Below, in pieces: positions 25,501 through 37,187 of a stretch of DNA of 64,000 nucleotides. Numbering within the stretch: position 1 is the first letter of the stretch; each line of letters starts with the position of its first letter. The DNA comes from Antedon mediterranea. Taxonomy: Eukaryota > Echinodermata > Crinoidea > Comatulida > Antedonidae. The stretch covers positions 1,121,001 through 1,185,000 of the forward strand of contig NC_092674.1 in the NCBI RefSeq assembly GCF_964355755.1, written 5' to 3'. A program made the translations under genes and the position numbers. The notes beneath the pieces are model-generated. The model saw only the letters and a list, made by a program, of their open reading frames with translations. It was not told where the DNA came from and did not search any database.

Positions 25501-28500
25501 GTACCTCCTTAGTTGTCCAGTTTAAGTTAGAGTGGGACCACTGGTCCCGTTTACTCAGCCCTCATCTTTAATGTTTGAGTGTAACTCAATTACGATTAAT
25601 ATTTTAAAATATAGTGAAATTTGATACTATATTTGTGAGAAAATGGCAGATTGTTCCCGGGAGTCACTTGGTGGGATTATACTAGGGTACCTTCTTAGTT
25701 GTCCAGTTTAAGTTAGAGTGGGACCACTGGTCCCGTTTACTCAGCCCTCATCTTTTAAATTTGAGTGTAACTCATTTACGATTTTTAAAATATAGTGAAA
25801 TTTGATACTGTATTTGTGAGAAAATGGCGGATTGTTCCTGAAAGTCACTTGGTGGGATTATACTAGGGTACCTCCTTAGTTGTCCAGTTTAAGCTAGAGT
25901 GGGACCACTGGTCCCGTTTACTCAGCCCTTATCTTTAAAATTTCAGTGTAACTCAATTACGATTAATATTTTAAAATATAGTGAAATTTGATACTGTATT
26001 TCTGAGAAAACGGCGGATTGTTCCTGAGAGTCACTTAGTGGGATTATACTAGGGTACCCCCTTAGTCGTCCAGTATAAGTTAGAGTGGGACCACTGGTCC
26101 CGTTTACTCAGCCCTATTCTTTAAAATTTGAGTGTAACTCATTTACGATTTTTAAAATATAGTGAAATTTGAAACTGTATTTGTGAGAAAATGGCGGATT
26201 GTTCCTGGGAGTCACTTGGTGGGATTATACTAGGGTACCCCCTTAGTCGTCCAGTATAAGTTAGAGTGGGACCACTGGTCCCGTTTACTCAGCCCTCATC
26301 TTTTAAATTTGAGTGTAACTCATTTACGATTTTTAAAATATAGTGAAATTTGATACTGTATTTGTAAGAAAACGGCGGATTGTTCCTGAGAGTCACTTGG
26401 TGGGATTATACTAGGGTACCCCCTTAGTCGTCCAGTATAAGTTAGAGTGGGACCACTGGTCCCGTTTACTCAGCCCTCATCTTTTACATTTGAGTGTAAC
26501 TCATTTACGATTTTTAAAATATAGTGAAATTTGATACTGTATTTGTGAGAAAACGGCGGATTGTTCCTGGGAGTCACATGGTGGGATTATACTAAGGTAC
26601 GTCCTTAGTCGTACGCGTCCAGTATAAGTTAGAGTGCGACCACTGGTTCCGTTTACTCAGCCCTCATCTTTTAAATTTGAGTGTAACTCAATTACGATAA
26701 AAAAAATTTAAAATATAGTGAAAATTGATACTGTATTTGTGAGAAATTGGCGGATTGTTCCTGGGAGTCACTTGGTGAGATTATACTGGGGTACCTCCTT
26801 AGTTGTCCAGTTTAAGTTAGAGTGGGACCACTGGTCCCGTTTACTCAGCCCTCATCTTTAATGTTTGAGTGTAACTCAATTACGATTAATATTTTAAAAT
26901 ATAGTGAATTTTGATACTGTATTTGTGAGAAAATGGCGGATTGTTCCCGGGAGTCACTTGGTGGGATTATACTAGGGTACCTTCTTAGTTGTCCAGTTTA
27001 AGTTAGAGTGGGACCACTGGTCCCGTTTACTCAGCCCTCATCTTTTAAATTTGAGTGTAACTCATTTACGATTTTTAAAATATAGTGAAATTTGATACTG
27101 TATTTGTGAGAAAATGGCGGATTGTTCCTGAGAGTCACTTGGTGGGATTATACTAGGGTACCTCCTTAGTTGTCCAGTTTAAGCTAGAGTGGGACCACTG
27201 GTCCCGTTTACTCAGCCCTTATCTTTAAAATTTCAGTGTAACTCAATTACGATTAATATTTTAAAATATAGTGAAATTTGATACTGTATTTCTGAGAAAA
27301 CGGCGGATTGTTCCTGAGAGTCACTTAGTGGGATTATACTAGGGTACCCCCTTAGTCGTCCAGTATAAGTTAGAGTGGGACCACTGGTCCCGTTTACTCA
27401 GCCCTATTCTTTAAAATTTGAGTGTAACTCATTTACGATTTTTAAAATATAGTGAAATTTGAAACTGTATTTGTGAGAAAATGGCGGATTGTTCCTGGGA
27501 GTCACTTGGTGGGATTATACTAGGGTACCCCCTTAGTCGTCCAGTATAAGTTAGAGTGGGACCACTGGTCCCGTTTACTCAGCCCTCATCTTTTAAATTT
27601 TAGTGTAACTCATTTACGATTTTAAAAATATAGTGAAATTAGATACTGTATTTGTGAGAAAACGGCGGATTGTTCCTGGGAGTCACATGGTGGGATTATA
27701 CTAAGGTACGTCCTTAGTCGTCCAGTATAAGTTAGAGTGCGACCATTGGTTCCGTTTACTCAGCCCTCATCTTTTAAATTTGAGTGTAACTCAATTACGA
27801 TAAAAAATTTTAAAATATAGTGAAAATTGAGACTGTATTTGTGAGAAAATGGCGAATTGTTCCCGGGAGTCACTTGGTGGGATTATACTGGGGTACCTCC
27901 TTAGTTGTCCAGTTTAAGTTAGAGTGGGACCACTGGTCCCGTTTACTCAGCCCTCATCTTTAACGTTTGAGTGTAACTCAATTACGATTAATATTTTAAA
28001 ATATAGTGAAATTTGATACTGTATTTGTGAGAAAATGGCGGATTGTTCCTTGGAGTCACTTGGTGGCATTATACTAGGGTACCTCCTTAGTTGTCCAGTT
28101 TAAGTTAGAGTGGGACCACTGGTCCCGTTTACTCAGCCCTCATCTTTTAAATTTGAGTGTAACTCATTTACGATTTTTAAAATATAGTGAAATTTGATAC
28201 TGTATTTGTGAGAAAATGGCGGAGTTTTCTTGGGATTCACTTGGTGGGATTATACTAGGGTACCTCCTTAGTTGTCCAGTTTAAGTTAGAGTGGGACCAC
28301 TGGTCCCGTTTACTCAGCCCTTATCTTTAAAATTTGAGTGTAACTCAATTACGATTAATAATTTAAAATATAGTGAAATTTTATACTGTATTTCTGAGAA
28401 AACGGCGGATTGTTCCTGAGAGTCACTTGGTGGGATTATACTAGGGTACCCCCTTAGTCGTCCAGTATAAGTTAGAGTGGGACCACTGGTCCCGTTACTC

Positions 28501-30390
28501 AGCCCTCATCTTTAAAATTTGAGTGTAACTCATTTACGATTAAAAAAATATAGTGAAATTTGATACTGTATTTGTGAAAAAAAGGCGGATTTTTCCTGAG
28601 AGTCACTTGGTTGGATTATACTAGGGTACCTCCTTAGTTGTCCAATATAAGTTAGAGTGGGACCACTGGTCCCGTTTACTCAGCCCTCATCTTTAAAATT
28701 TGAGTGTAACTCATTTACGATTTTTTAAATATAGTGAAATTTGATACTGTATTTGTGAGAGAACGGCGGATTGTTCCTGAGAGTCATTTGGTGGGATTAT
28801 ACTAGGGTACCCCCTTAGTTTTTCAGTATAAGTTAGAGTGGGACCACTGGTGCCGTTTACTCAGCCCTCATCTTTTAAATTTGAGTGTAACTCATTTACG
28901 ATTTTTAAAATATAGTGAAATTTGATACTGTATTTGTGAAAAAACGGCGGATTGTTCCTGAGAGTCACTTGGTGGGATTATACTAGGGTGCCTCCTTAGT
29001 CATCCAGTATAAGGTAGAGTGGAACCACTGGTCCCGTTTACTCAGCCCTCATCTTTTAAATTTGAGTGTAACTCATTTACGATTTTAAAAATATAGTGAA
29101 ATTAGATACTGTATTTGTGAGAAAACAGCGGATTGTTCCTGGGAGTCACATGGAGGGATTATACTAAGGTACGTCCTTAGTCGTCCAGTATAAGTTAGAG
29201 TGCGACCACTCGTTCCGTTTACTCAGCCCTCATCTTTTAAATTTGAGTGTAACTCAATTACGACAAAAAAATTTAAAATATAGTGAAAATTTATACTGTA
29301 TTTGTGAGAAAATGGCGGATAGTTCCCGGGGGTCACTTGGTAGGATTATACTGGGGTACCTCATTAGTTGTCCAGTTTAAGTTAGAGTGGGACCATTGGT
29401 TCCGTTTACTCATCCCTCATCTTTAACGTTTGAGTGTAACTCAATTACGATTAATATTTTAAAATATAGTGAAATTTGATACTGTATTTGTGAGAAAATG
29501 GCGGATTGTTCCCAGGAGTCACTTGGTGGGATTATACTAGGGTACTTCCTTAGTAGTCCAGTTTAAGTTAGAGTGGGACCACTTTTCCCGTTTACTCAGC
29601 CCTCATCTTTTAAATTTGAGTGTAACTCATTTACGATTTTTAAAATATAGTGAAATTTGATACTGTATTTGTGAGAAAATGGCGGATTGTTCCTGAGAGT
29701 CACTTGGTGGGATTATACTAGGGTACCTCCTTAGTTGTCCAGTTTAAGTTAGAGTTGGACCACTGGTCCCGTTTACTCAGCCCTTATCTTTAAAATTTGA
29801 ATTTAACTCAATTAAGATTAATATTTTAAAATATAGTGAAATTTGATACTGTATTTGTGAGAAAATGGCGGATTGTTCCTGGGAGTCACTTGGTGGGATT
29901 ATACTAGGGTACCCCCTTAGTTGTCCAGTATAAGTTAGAGTGGGACCACTGGTCCCGTTTACTCAGCCCTCATCTTTAAAATTTGATTGTAACTCATTTA
30001 CGATTTTTAAAATATAGAGAAATTTGAAACTGTATTTTTGAGAAAACGGCGGATTGTTCCTGAGAGTCACTTGGTGGGATTATACTAGGGTACCTTCTTA
30101 GTTGTCCAGTAGAAGTTAGAGTGGGACCACTGGTCCCGTTTACTCAGCCCTTATCTTTAACGTTTGTGTGTAACTCAATTACGATTAATATTTTAAAATA
30201 TAGTGAAATTTGATACTGTATTTGTGAGAAAATGGCGGATTGTTCCTGGGAGTCACTTTGTGGGATTATACTAGGTTACCCCCTTAGTCGTCCAGTATAA
30301 GTTAGAGTGGGACCACTGGTCCGGTTTACTCAGCCCTTATCTTTAAAAATTTGAGTGTAACTCATTTACGATTTTTAAAATATAGTCAAA
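19576..30390 (+). repeat. 181-bp satellite array, forward block (~59 monomers)
   Basis: Monomers repeat every 181 bp, for example GGCGGATTGTTCC at about 19592, 19773, 19954, 20135, 20316 and 20497. Variants near 187 bp carry an ATTAATATTTT insertion. Each monomer has GTGAGAAAATGGCGGATTG, GGTGGGATTATACTAGGG, the dyad GGGACCACTGGTCCC and AGTGTAACTCA. Higher-order repeats are visible: blocks recur about 1,470 bp (21061 to 22531), 1,839 bp (22531 to 24370) and 1,286 bp (about 25195 to 26481) apart, that is about 8, 10 and 7 monomers. Confidence 0.95.
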
Positions 30391-33300
30391 TTTCACTATA
30401 TTTTAAAAATCGTAAATGAGTTACACTCAAATTTTAAAGATGAGGACTGAGTAAACCGGACCAGTGGTCCCACTCTAACTTATACTGGACGACTAAGGGG
30501 ATACCCTAGTATAATCCCACCAAGTGACTCCCAGGAATAATCCGCCATTTTCTCACAAATACAGTATCAAATTTCACTATATTTTAAAATATTAATCGTA
30601 ATTGAGTTACACTCAAACGTTAAAGATGAGGGCTGAGTAAACGGGACCAGTGGTCCCACTCTAACTTAAACTGGACAACTAAGGAGGTACCCTAGTATAA
30701 TCCCACCAAGTGACTCCCAGGAACAATCCGCCATTTTCTCACAAATACAGTATCAATTTTCACTATATTTTAAAAATTTTATCGTAATTGAGTTACACTC
30801 AAATTTAAAAGATGAGGGCTGAGTAAACGGGACCAGTGGTCGCACTCTAACTTATACTGGACGACTAAAGACGTACCTTAGTATAACCCCACCATGTAAC
30901 TCCCAGGAACAATCCGCCGTTTTCTCACAAATACAGTATCAAATATCACTATATTTTAAAAATCGTAAATGAGTTACACTCAAATTTTAAAGATGAGGGC
31001 TGAGTAAACGGGACCAGTGGTCCCACTCTAACTTAAACCTGACAACTAAGGAGGTACCCTAGTATAATCCCACCAAGTGACTCTCAGGAACAATCCGCCG
31101 TTTTCTCACAAATACAGTTTCAAATTTTACTATATTTTAAAAATCGTAAATGAGTTACACTCAAATGTTAAAGATGAGGGCTGAGTAAACGGGACCAGTG
31201 GTCTCACTCTAACTTATACTGGACAACTAAGGAGGTACCCTAGTATAATCCCACCAAGTGACTCCCAGGAACAATCCGCCATTTTCTCACAAATACAGTA
31301 TCAAATTTGACTATTTTTTAAATCGTAAATGAGTTACACTCAAATTTTAAAGATGAGGGCTGAGTAAACGGTACCAGTGGTCCCACTCTAATTTATTCTG
31401 GACGACTAAGGAGGTACCTTAGTATAATCCCACCAAGTAACTCCCAGGAACAATACGCCATTTTCTCACAAATACAGTTTCAAATTTAACTATATTTTAA
31501 AAATTGTAATTGAGTTACACTCAAATTTTAAAGATGAGGGCTGAGTAAACGGGACCAGTAGTCCCACTCTAACTTACACAGTATGACTAAAGAGGTACCC
31601 TAGTATAATCCCACCAAGTGACTCTCAGGAACAATCCACCGTTTTCTCACAAATACAGTATCAAATTTCACTATATTTTAAAAATCGTAAATGAGTTACA
31701 CTCAAATTTTAAAGATGAGGGCTGAGTAAACGGGACCAGTGGTCCCACTCTAACTTAAACCTGACAACTAAGGAGGTACCCTAGTATAATCCCACCAAGT
31801 GACTCTCAGGAACAATTCGCCGTTTTCTCACAAATACAGTTTCAAATTTTACTATATTTTAAAAATCGTAAATGAGTTACACTCAAATGTTAAAGATGAG
31901 GGCTGAGTAAACGGGACCAGTGGTCTCACTCTAACTTATACTGGACAACTAAGGAGGTACCCTAGTATAATCCCACCAAGTGACTCCCAGGAACAATCCG
32001 CCATTTTCTCACAAATACAGTATCAAATTTCACTATTTTTTAAATCGTAAATGAGTTACACTCAAATTTTAAAGATGAGGGCTGAGTAAACGGTACCAGT
32101 GGTCCCACTCTAATTTATTCTGGACGACTAAGGAGGTACCTTAGTATAATCCCACCAAGTAACTCCCAGGAACAATACGCCATTTTCTCACAAATACAGT
32201 TTCAAATTTAACTATATTTTAAAAATTGTAATTGAGTTACACTCAAATTTTAAAGATGAGGGCTGAGTAAACGGGACCAGTAGTCCCACTCTAACTTACA
32301 CAGTATGACTAAAGAGGTACCCTAGTATAATCCCACCAAGTGACTCTCAGGAACAATCCACCGTTTTCTCACAAATACAGTATCAAATTTCACTATATTT
32401 TAAAAATCGTAAATGAGTTACACTCAAAATTTAAAGATGAGGGCTGAGTAAACGGGACCAGTGGTCCCACTCTAACTTATACTGGACGACTAAGGGTGTA
32501 CCCTAGTATAATCCCACTAAGTGAATCTCAGGAACAATCCGCCGTTTTCTCACAAATACAGTTTCAAATTTCACTATATTTTAAAAATCGTAAATGCGTT
32601 ACACTCAAATTTTAAAGATGAGGGCTGAGTAAACGGGACAAGTGGTCCCACTCTAACTTATACTGGACGACTAAGGGGGTACCCTAGTATAATCCCACCA
32701 AGTGACTCCCACGAACAATCCGCCATTTTCTCACAAATACAGTATAAAATTTCACTATATTTTAAAAATCGTAAATGAGTTACACTCAAATTTCAAAGAT
32801 GAGGGCTGAGTAAACGGAACCAGTGGTCCCACTCTAACTTATACTGGACTACTAAGGGGGTACCCTAGTATAATCCCACCAAGTGGCTCCCAGGAACAAT
32901 CCGCCATTTTGTCACAAATACAATATCAATTTTCACTATATTTTAAAATATTAATCGTAATTGAGTTACACTCAAATTTTAAAGATAAGGGCTGAGTAAA
33001 CGGGACCAGTTGTCCCACTCTAACTTAAACTGGACAACTAAGGAGGTACCCTAGTATAATCCCACCAAGTGACTCTCGGGAACAATCAGCCATTTTCTCA
33101 CAAATACAGTATCAAATTTCACTATATTTTAAAATATTAATCGTAATTGAGTTACACTCAAACGTTAAAGATGAGGCCTGAGTAAACGGGACCAGTGGTC
33201 CCACTCTAACTTCTACTGGACAACTAAGGAGGTACCCTAGTATAATCCCACCAAGTGACTCTCAGGAACAATCCGCCGTTTTCTCAAAAATACAGTTTCA

Positions 33301-35117
33301 AATTTTACTATATTTTAAAAATCGTAAATGAGTTACACTCAAATTTCAAAGATGAGGGCTGAGTAAACGGAACCAGTGGTCCCACTCTAACTTATACTGG
33401 ACGACTAAGGGGGTACCCTAGTATAATCCCACCAAGTGGCTCCCAGAAACAATCCGCCATTTTATCACAAATACAGTATCAATTTTCACTATATTTTAAA
33501 ATATTAATCGTAATTGAGTTACACTCAAATTTTAAAGATAAGGGCTGAGTAAACGGGACCAGTGGTCCCACTCTAACTTAAACTGGACAACTAAGGAGGT
33601 ACCCTAGTATAATCCCACCAAGTGACTCCCGGGAACAATCCGCCATTTTCTCACAAATACAGTATCAAATTTCACTATATTTTAAAATATTAATCGTAAT
33701 TGAGTTACACTCAAACGTTAAAGATGAGGCCTGAGTAAACGGGACCAGTGGTCCCACTCTAACTTCTACTGGACAACTAAGGAGGTACCCTAGTATAATC
33801 CCACCAAGTGACTCCCAGGAACAATCCGCCATTTTCTCACAAACACAGTATCAATTTTCACTATATTTAAAATGTTTTACCGTAATTGAGTTACACTCAA
33901 ATTTAAAAGATGAGGGCTGAGTAAACGGAACCAGTGGTCGCACTCTAACTTATACTGGACGACTAAGGACGTACCTTAGTATAATCCCACCATGTGATTC
34001 CCAGGAACAATCCGCCGTTTTCTCACAAATACAGTATCAAATTTCACTATATTTTAAAAATCGTAAATGAGTTCCACTCAAATTTAAAAGATTAGGGCTG
34101 AGTAAACGGGACCAGTGGTCCCACTCTAACTTATACTGGACGACTAAGGGGGTACCCTAGTATAATCCCACCAAGTGACTCTCCGGAACAATCCACCGTT
34201 TTCTCACAAATACAGTATCAAATTTCACTATATTTTAAAAATCGTAAATGAGTTACACTCAAATTTTAAAGATGAGGGCTGAGTAAACGGGACCAGTGGT
34301 CCCACTCTAACTTATACTGGACAACTAAGGAGGTACCCTAGTATAATCCCACCAAGTGACTCCCAGGAACAATCCGCCATTTTCTCACAAATACAGTATC
34401 AAATTTCAATATATTTTTTAAATCCTAAATGAGTTACACTCAAATTTAAAAGATGAGGGCTGAGTAAACGGGACCAGTGGTCCCACTCTAACTTATACTG
34501 GACGACTAAGGGAGTACCTAGTATTATCCCACCAAGTGACTCTAAGGAACAATCCGCCGTTTTCTCACAAATACAGTATCAAATTTCACTATATTTTAAA
34601 AATCGTAAATGAGTTACACTCAAATTTTAAAGATGAGGGCTGAGTAAACGGGACCAGTGGTCCCACTCTAACTTATACTGGACGACTAAGGATGTACCCT
34701 AGTATAATCCCACCAAGTGACTCCCAGGAACAATCCGCCATTTTCTCACCAATAGAGTTTCAAATTTAACTATATTTTAAAAATTGTAATTGAGTTACAC
34801 TCAAATTTTAAAGATGAGGGCTGAGTAAACGGGACCAGTGGTCGCACTCTAACTTATACTGGACGACTAAGGGGGTACCCTAGTATAATCCCACCAAGTG
34901 ACTCCCAGGAACAATCCGCCATTTTCTCACAAATACAGTTTCAAATTTAACTATATTTTGAAAATTGTAATTGAGTTACACTCAAATTTTAAAGATGAGG
35001 GCTGAGTAAACGGGACCATTGGTCCCACTCTAACTTATACTGGACGACTAAGGGGGTACCCTAGTATAATCCCACCAAGTGAATCCCAGGAACAATCCGC
35101 CGTTTTTCTCACAAATA
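30391..35117 (-). repeat. 181-bp satellite array, inverted block (~26 monomers)
   Basis: The same monomer continues in the opposite orientation from the turning point at 30390/30391 to the right terminal arm. Larger repeats exist here too; for example, the interval from about 30950 recurs from about 31660. The block is less than half as long as the forward block, so the arms have changed copy number independently. Confidence 0.95.
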
Positions 35118-35265
35118 TTTAATTCCTAATACCATAAAAGCCATAAGTAACAATGAAAATGTAAAGAATGCACAAACGGCGTTTCATAGTTGTTGTTGGC
35201 TGGAAAAAATAAAAGTGGGCTGGCTTATTGTTGGCTGGCTTATTGTTGGCTAGCTTGACACAAGC

Positions 35266-35423
35266 CCTATTGTGGACAAAAAGTCGCCTATTTTGGACAG
35301 CCAATTATGAAAGTTACCTATTATGGACAAACAACAGCGCCCTCTAGTCCCTATTATGGACAGAAAGTAACCTATTATGGACAGAAAAGTAACCTATTAT
35401 GGACAGATTTCACCAACCCTATT
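35266..35423 (-). repeat. Outer part of the right terminal inverted repeat of element A
   Basis: This is the reverse complement of 13348 to about 13505, with the same CCTATTATGGAC repeats. It ends at ...GGACAGATTTCACCAACCCTATT, next to the duplicated GCAACATAG. Confidence 0.88.
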
Positions 35424-35642
35424 GCAACATAGTAATCCTCTTTCAAGTGCTCTTGTGACCTCATTGATACCAATAAAAACTTGTGATCTGTAAAAATAGG
35501 TACACATCAATCACATACAGTATATTACAGTTATGAATGTTGTCAATTATAAGTTCATTTGAATGTATTTAATTGAATATCTTAATACAACACTTGTAAA
35601 ACTGCCATTTTCTACCTCTAGGAATGATTGTAGAAGCACTAA

Positions 35643-35774
35643 AGCTGACTACACTAGCAAACTGTGATGTGCCCAAATATGGAAGTGACATACCTAAAAT
35701 ATGGTTGTGACAGGACATCATCATGTCCATATATGGGCATATCACATAAGGTATTGACAGTGAATAGACAGAGC
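35643..35774. mobile_element. MITE family B relative in the RPP38 pseudogene intron
   Basis: It starts AGCTGACTACACTA and ends GAATAGACAGAGCT, with the family B GTGATGTGCCCA core. The same element lies at 49798-49946 in the intact gene, so it predates the duplication. This copy has lost about 17 bp near its left end. Confidence 0.7.
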
Positions 35775-36198
35775 TTAAGGAAAAATGTAGTTTACCAATA
35801 TATTTTGGGGTTTGTTCTCTATCTACCTATAATATAGTTCATTATAACAAATGGCTTTTAAGCCAAAGTTGTACCTTAATCCTCTATCTTTTTTATTCAC
35901 ATTATCTCCTCCTGCGGTTATTGTTGTTTCACTTTTACATGCTTTTCGAATCCTTGATTTTACTTTTCCAAGTTGTCCCTTTAAAGGTTCAAATGTTCTA
36001 AAAATAATTTTTTAAACAGATAAAAATAAAAGCTTTAATATTTCAATAACTTTATTTATCATGTCAACCAATAGAAAAAAAGAATCCTAGAAGTTAGAAC
36101 CCACTTTGAACTTTACAAATAAGACATGATTTATATCAAATTGTCACATTTTGATTACTTTACCTTTGAAAAGCATTCAGTATTTCTGGAGTATCTCC

Positions 36199-36469
36199 AT
36201 GATGCTAATTATGATTGTATTGTATTTATATGCCTAGTGTGTAAACATTATTGACATAATTTCATTAAACATCCACATACAGTACAACTCTTCTTAACAA
36301 TTTTTTCAATCTTCTATCAACTAAAAGTCGTAGTTAGTCATGCCTCGGGTCACATTCTATGGTCACCGTACAGGTAGACTACTACATCAGTACTTCTATG
36401 AATGGATGACTAGTCTGTGACAATAACGCTAGTTGGTCATACACAGTACCGTTTTGATTTTACGATCCG
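36199..36469. other. Junction spacer between the two duplicated units
   Basis: These 271 bp match neither the right end (51109 onward) nor the left end (1-430) of the duplicated units. No gene or repeat was recognised. Confidence 0.55.
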
Positions 36470-37187
36470 CTCTTTTTGCGTCCCATATACGGTATAGAAC
36501 GCCATCTGTGCATTTATAAATATTGGCATAAATTTGAATGAGTTTTTAAACAATTATTTGGCCTGAATAAAAGAAGCAATGACTAAATTTTACATTTCAT
36601 TGTTTTTATTTATTTGGCAAGAATATGTCATTTTAACTAAACAAGCATTTTTAAATATTAATATTGGTGTATGTAACAATAACACTGTGGCTGGAAATAT
36701 GTCATAATGTAGGCCTATACAATATTTATTAAACCAATTTTCACAGTAGATAATAATTTACAACAATGAATTAAAAAAGTAAAACAAGAAAACACTGACA
36801 ATAAAAACAGAAACCGTAATATAAAGCCCAATCACATAATGAATGACGTCACAGGAATGATTGCGTGTGATTTTGATTACATAAAGTACCCCCACCGTAC
36901 AATAACTTCCTTTTTTATACATACTTGTAAGTTACAAAATTCTATAAAATGCATGATTAAATGCAATATCTATCAGAATAAATTGTGAATAATATATAAC
37001 TTTAATTATTTATAACAAAGAAACATAATACAACAGCAATGTTCATTCAAAACACCAGATAAAACTTCAATTTGGAATAAATAGGACCGCTATATATAAT
37101 AATAATATTGCGCGTAGCAGCAGACGGCAGAACAATGCGACAAATGCACGCGAGTATACTGCGTGTTTTGGACGAAATGATGATAAA

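Larger units (their letters stand above)
19428..35265. mobile_element. Element B: 15.8-kb foldback transposon made of satellite DNA
   Basis: The 9-bp duplication CCTATTGTG flanks it (19419-19427 and 35266-35274). Its terminal inverted repeats start GCTTGTGTCAAGCTAGCCAA. They are about 150 bp of non-satellite sequence, with ACAATAAGCCAGCC sub-repeats, at 19428-19575 and 35118-35265. Everything between is a 181-bp satellite in two opposed blocks. It sits inside the right terminal repeat of element A, so it is younger than A. There is no coding capacity. Mobilisation as a unit is inferred from the exact target duplication and matched ends. Confidence 0.88.
13348..35423. mobile_element. Foldback transposon A with nested elements (22,076 bp)
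   Basis: Flanked by the 9-bp duplication GCAACATAG (13339-13347 and 35424-35432). The same 9 bp occurs once at 49579-49587 in the uninterrupted paralogue, which proves insertion. Termini begin GAGCGGGG/AATAGGG and then share GGTTGGTGAAATCTGTCCAT. The inverted repeats are about 370 bp; the right one is cut in two by element B, and without B the element is about 6.2 kb. The interior holds element E, element D with nested C, and AT-rich sequence without a recognisable transposase. A 9-bp duplication plus long terminal inverted repeats fits Mutator-like or foldback elements; the superfamily assignment is inference. Confidence 0.9.
431..36198. repeat. Left copy of the ~14-kb duplicated unit (interrupted by a 22-kb insertion)
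   Basis: Sequence 431-13347 followed by 35424-36198 matches 36470-51108 in the same order and orientation: YWTD receptor gene, its upstream region, then RPP38. Matching covers exons, introns and 3' flanks, with scattered substitutions, small indels and lineage-specific transposon insertions. The 22,076-bp block 13348-35423 plus one 9-bp duplication is extra in this copy. It could be a true tandem duplication or, less likely given the divergence of some exons, two haplotypes assembled in series. Confidence 0.85.
12572..36198 (-). pseudogene. rpp38: RPP38 pseudogene (RNase P/MRP p38), split by a 22-kb transposon
   Basis: Pieces on the minus strand: 36198-36164, 35997-35875, 35487-35424 joined across the insertion to 13347-13183, and 12993-12572. 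They match the intact gene at 48809-51124. Three lesions are seen. The foldback element 13348-35423 splits the L7Ae exon after the LERGLLC region. A single-base deletion in the last exon turns KTPCLN into KTPV followed by a stop at 12925-12927. The 5' end loses homology near 36198, the edge of the duplication. The last exon is 422 nt against 426 nt in the intact gene, from indels of 15, 18 and 1 nt. The lesions mean this copy cannot make a full p38 protein. Order of the events is not known. Confidence 0.9.

Noticed and set aside
19576-35117. Centromere interpretation of the 181-bp satellite
   Set aside because: The block is only 15.5 kb, bounded by transposon ends and a 9-bp duplication, and sits between ordinary genes; a centromeric role cannot be supported here.
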